Below are positions 9,255 to 10,910 of a stretch of DNA of 10,910 nt, piece after piece; the stretch's first letter is position 1, and every line of letters begins with the position of its first letter. The notes below the pieces were generated by a model. The model was not told where the DNA came from. It was given only the letters and a program-made list of their open reading frames with translations, and ran no database searches. Source of the stretch: Burkholderiales bacterium (GTDB lineage: Bacteria > Pseudomonadota > Gammaproteobacteria > Burkholderiales > Usitatibacteraceae); assembly GCA_025936275.1 (NCBI GenBank), contig JAICTR010000052.1, positions 1 through 10,910 on the forward strand, written 5' to 3'. The translations under genes were made by a program, and so were the position numbers.

Positions 9255-9284
9255 TTGGGACGCCCATGCCACCCGAGCTAGAAT
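9255..9284 (+). promoter_or_regulatory. Candidate sigma-70 promoter for sdhCDA
   Basis: TTGGGA (9255-9260) and TAGAAT (9279-9284) are separated by 18 bases in the gap between the GntR gene and sdhC. Each differs from consensus at a few positions. A transcript would start near 9291 and include the AGGGGA ribosome site at 9299-9304. Read-through from the GntR gene is also possible. Confidence 0.45.
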
Positions 9285-9316
9285 CAACGATCGTCCCCAG
9301 GGGAACAACCAAGAAC

Positions 9317-9703
9317 ATGAGCGCCGCGCCGAAGCCGCGACCGAAGTACTACGAGCTCAACCTCGCGCACCACTGGCCGCCGGCGGTCCTCTCGATCTTC
9401 CACCGCGTGAGCGGCGTGCTGCTCTTCTTCCCGCTGCTGCCGCTGCTCCTGTGGATGCTGCAATCGTCGCTCGGGAGCGAGGAGGGCTACGCGCGCTGGC
9501 GCGACGTGTTCGCGAATCCCGTCGCGAAGCTTGCGCTGGTCGTGGCCGCGTGGTTCTACGCGCACCACTTCTTCGCGGGCATCCGCTTCCTGATCCTCGA
9601 TGTGCACGTGTGGAGCAGCAAGCCCGCGGCGCGCGCCTCGGCGCTCGCGGTGTTCGCGCTGGGGGCGCTCGCGGCGATCGCCGTGGCGGTGTGCGTATGG
9701 TGA
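9317..9703 (+). CDS. sdhC: Succinate dehydrogenase cytochrome b556 subunit
   Basis: Membrane-anchor subunit of respiratory complex II, which helps bind heme b and ubiquinone in the inner membrane. The protein is 128 residues with three hydrophobic segments (about 22-50, 68-95, 104-127). Early conserved residues are Ser26 and Arg30 in LSIFHRVSG, the quinone-site pair; the heme ligand is His84 in YAHHFFAGIR, matching E. coli numbering. The following position, His91 in E. coli as I recall, is Phe here. The start at 9317 (MSAAPKPRPKYYELNL) is preferred over an in-frame ATG at 9266 because AGGGGA lies 12 bases before it and the family begins here; the earlier ATG would overlap the candidate -10. 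It overlaps sdhD by seven bases. Confidence 0.93.
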   Translation: MSAAPKPRPKYYELNLAHHWPPAVLSIFHRVSGVLLFFPLLPLLLWMLQSSLGSEEGYARWRDVFANPVAKLALVVAAWFYAHHFFAGIRFLILDVHVWSSKPAARASALAVFALGALAAIAVAVCVW

Positions 9704-10056
9704 GGCACGGCTACGTGAAGAACCCGGTCGGCGCGCATTACGGCACCGGCGGATGGCTGGTGCAGCGCTTCAGCGCCCTGGTGATGGCGATCTACACGCT
9801 GCTCGCCGTCCCGTACATCCTGTGGCGTGCGCCCGCTTCGTACGCGGACTGGAAGGCGCTCTTCGCCGGCGGGTTCCTGCGCCTCGCCACGATGCTCGCG
9901 CTCGCCGCGCTCCTCTGGCATGCCTGGATCGGCATGCGCGATGTGCTCATCGACTACGTGCACGGCTACGCGCTGCGGCTCGCCGCGCAGGCCGTGGTGG
10001 CGGTGGTGCTCGCGTTCTACCTGATCTGGGCCTTTTCGATCCTGTGGGGGCGCTGA
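9697..10056 (+). CDS. sdhD: Succinate dehydrogenase hydrophobic membrane anchor subunit
   Basis: Second membrane anchor of complex II, pairing with SdhC to hold heme b and ubiquinone in the inner membrane. The protein is 119 residues with three hydrophobic helices (about 25-43, 60-80, 92-115). Landmarks are Arg24 in VQRFSAL, the heme ligand His75 in WHAWIGMRDVL, and Asp86-Tyr87 in IDYVHGYALR, the usual quinone-site pair. The opening YVKNPVGAHYGTGGW is typical of betaproteobacterial SdhD as I know it. The start ATG at 9697 lies inside the sdhC end, a seven-base overlap that implies coupled translation. sdhA follows after one base. Confidence 0.93.
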   Translation: MVRHGYVKNPVGAHYGTGGWLVQRFSALVMAIYTLLAVPYILWRAPASYADWKALFAGGFLRLATMLALAALLWHAWIGMRDVLIDYVHGYALRLAAQAVVAVVLAFYLIWAFSILWGR

Positions 10057-10057
10057 G

Positions 10058-10858
10058 ATGACGCTTCCGGTTCGCAGGTTCGATGCGGTGATCGTGGGCG
10101 CGGGCGGCTCGGGCATGCGCGCTTCGCTGGAGCTCGCGAATGCGGGGCTGCGCGTCGCGGTGCTCTCGAAGGTGTTCCCGACGCGCTCGCACACCGTCGC
10201 CGCGCAGGGCGGCATCGGCGCGGCGCTCGCCAACATGGGCGAGGACCACTGGATCTGGCACATGTACGACACCATCAAGGGCTCCGACTACCTCGGGGAC
10301 CAGGATGCGATCGAGTTCATGTGCCGCATGGCGCCCGAGGCGGTCTTCGAGCTCGAGCATTTCGGCATGCCGTTCGACCGCAACGAGAACGGCACCATCT
10401 ACCAGCGGCCGTTCGGCGGGCACTCGGCGAACTTCGGCGAGAAGTCGGTGCAGAGGAGCTCCTGCGCGGCGGACCGCACCGGGCACGCGATGCTGCACAC
10501 GCTCTACCAGCGCAACGTGCTCGCGCGCACCCAGTTCTTCGTCGAGTGGATGGCGCTCGATCTCATCCGCGACGCGCAGGGCCGCGTGCTCGGCGTGACC
10601 GCGCTCGAGATGGAAAGCGGCGACACCTGCATCTTCCAGGCGAAGGCCACGCTCTTCGCGACCGGGGGCGCGGGGCGCATCTACCACTCGTCCACCAACG
10701 CCTTCATCAACACCGGCGACGGGCTCGGGATGGCGGCGCGCGCGGGGCTGCCGCTCGAGGACATGGAGTTCTGGCAGTTCCATCCCACCGGTGTCGCCGG
10801 TGCCGGCGTGCTCATCACCGAGGGCGTGCGCGGGGAGGGCGGCTACCTGCTGTACTAG
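10058..10858 (+). CDS. sdhA: Succinate dehydrogenase flavoprotein subunit, cut by an in-frame TAG
   Basis: Catalytic FAD subunit of complex II, oxidising succinate to fumarate on the cytoplasmic face. The readable part (266 residues) is highly conserved: Rossmann motif VIVGAGGSGMRA (11-22), covalent-FAD His45 in TRSHTVAAQGG, RPFGGHSANFGEK, CAADRTGHAMLHTLYQ, ATGGAGRIY, and active-site His242, Thr254 and Glu255 in QFHPTGVAGAGVLITEG, all matching E. coli numbering. The frame then meets TAG at 10856, where the family has Lys in LLNKDGERF or similar, although the downstream frame still encodes recognisable SdhA. A product ending here would lack catalytic Arg286, His354 and the C-terminal half, about 320 residues. 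The start one base after sdhD, with GGGGG upstream, is secure. The stop is probably a sequence error, but a real disruption cannot be excluded. Confidence 0.9.
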   Translation: MTLPVRRFDAVIVGAGGSGMRASLELANAGLRVAVLSKVFPTRSHTVAAQGGIGAALANMGEDHWIWHMYDTIKGSDYLGDQDAIEFMCRMAPEAVFELEHFGMPFDRNENGTIYQRPFGGHSANFGEKSVQRSSCAADRTGHAMLHTLYQRNVLARTQFFVEWMALDLIRDAQGRVLGVTALEMESGDTCIFQAKATLFATGGAGRIYHSSTNAFINTGDGLGMAARAGLPLEDMEFWQFHPTGVAGAGVLITEGVRGEGGYLLY

Positions 10859-10910
10859 GACGGCGAGGGCTTCTTGGTGCGCTTCGCGCCGTACATGAAG
10901 GACCTCGCCT
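10859..10910 (+). other. sdhA: Continuation of sdhA after the in-frame stop, to the window edge
   Basis: The same frame continues as DGEGFLVRFAPYMKDLA, clearly the SdhA segment that in E. coli reads HGERFMERYAPNAKDLA. No frameshift is needed, so the gene is interrupted by the TAG only. Several residues here depart from an otherwise near-invariant block, each explicable by one A-to-T or C-to-G change. Catalytic Arg286 would lie two codons past the edge. Confidence 0.8.

Noticed and set aside
9266..9316. A 17-codon N-terminal extension of SdhC from ATG at 9266.
   Set aside because: The extension is not conserved SdhC sequence, lacks a ribosome site and overlaps the candidate -10; ATG at 9317 fits the family start.
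8464..9318. A 284-codon minus-strand frame opposite the GntR gene.
   Set aside because: The plus-strand protein has clear HTH and UTRA motifs, while the antisense product has none.
10853..10860. Programmed stop-codon readthrough or a genetic-code change in sdhA.
   Set aside because: Other genes in the window use TAG as an ordinary stop (the DUF4124 gene), and the neighbouring complement-type changes point to sequence error.

Overview
The window is high-GC DNA packed with central-metabolism genes. The gene content and the fused methylcitrate/TCA layout point to a betaproteobacterium, probably Burkholderiales or a relative; this is judged from protein resemblance and gene order, not from a database search. 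No rRNA, tRNA, CRISPR array, insertion sequence or phage gene was seen.

Left block (1-8376, minus strand). Eight genes run right to left with short gaps or 4-base overlaps: a CitE/HpcH-like CoA-ester lyase, prpB (methylisocitrate lyase), prpC (2-methylcitrate synthase), a secreted DUF4124-type protein, prpD (2-methylcitrate dehydratase), a secreted DUF3617-type protein, a small lipoprotein, and acnA (aconitase A, cut by the left edge). PrpC joins propionyl-CoA to oxaloacetate. PrpD dehydrates the product and an aconitase rehydrates it to 2-methylisocitrate. PrpB splits that into pyruvate and succinate. Having acnA in the same block fits the PrpD-type pathway, which needs an aconitase for the rehydration step.

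Right block (8485-10910, plus strand). A GntR/UTRA-type regulator is followed by sdhC, sdhD and sdhA of succinate dehydrogenase, which consumes the succinate made by PrpB. The two blocks diverge from a region of about 108 bases (8377-8484) holding a perfect 12-base palindrome, TCTTATATAAGA, a plausible operator for the GntR protein.

Main oddities. (1) acnA carries an in-frame tandem duplication of a 41-residue unit (465-710) between the Fe-S core and the C-terminal swivel domain. (2) sdhA is interrupted by an in-frame TAG at 10856-10858. Around it lie about seven apparent single-base changes, each turning the expected base into its complement (A to T or C to G), all in the last 60 bases; this looks more like a sequence-end error than biology. 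(3) Three unrelated small exported proteins sit inside the enzyme operon. (4) A REP-like hairpin lies just before acnA. I found no convincing undescribed multi-gene system; most of the window is conserved metabolism.
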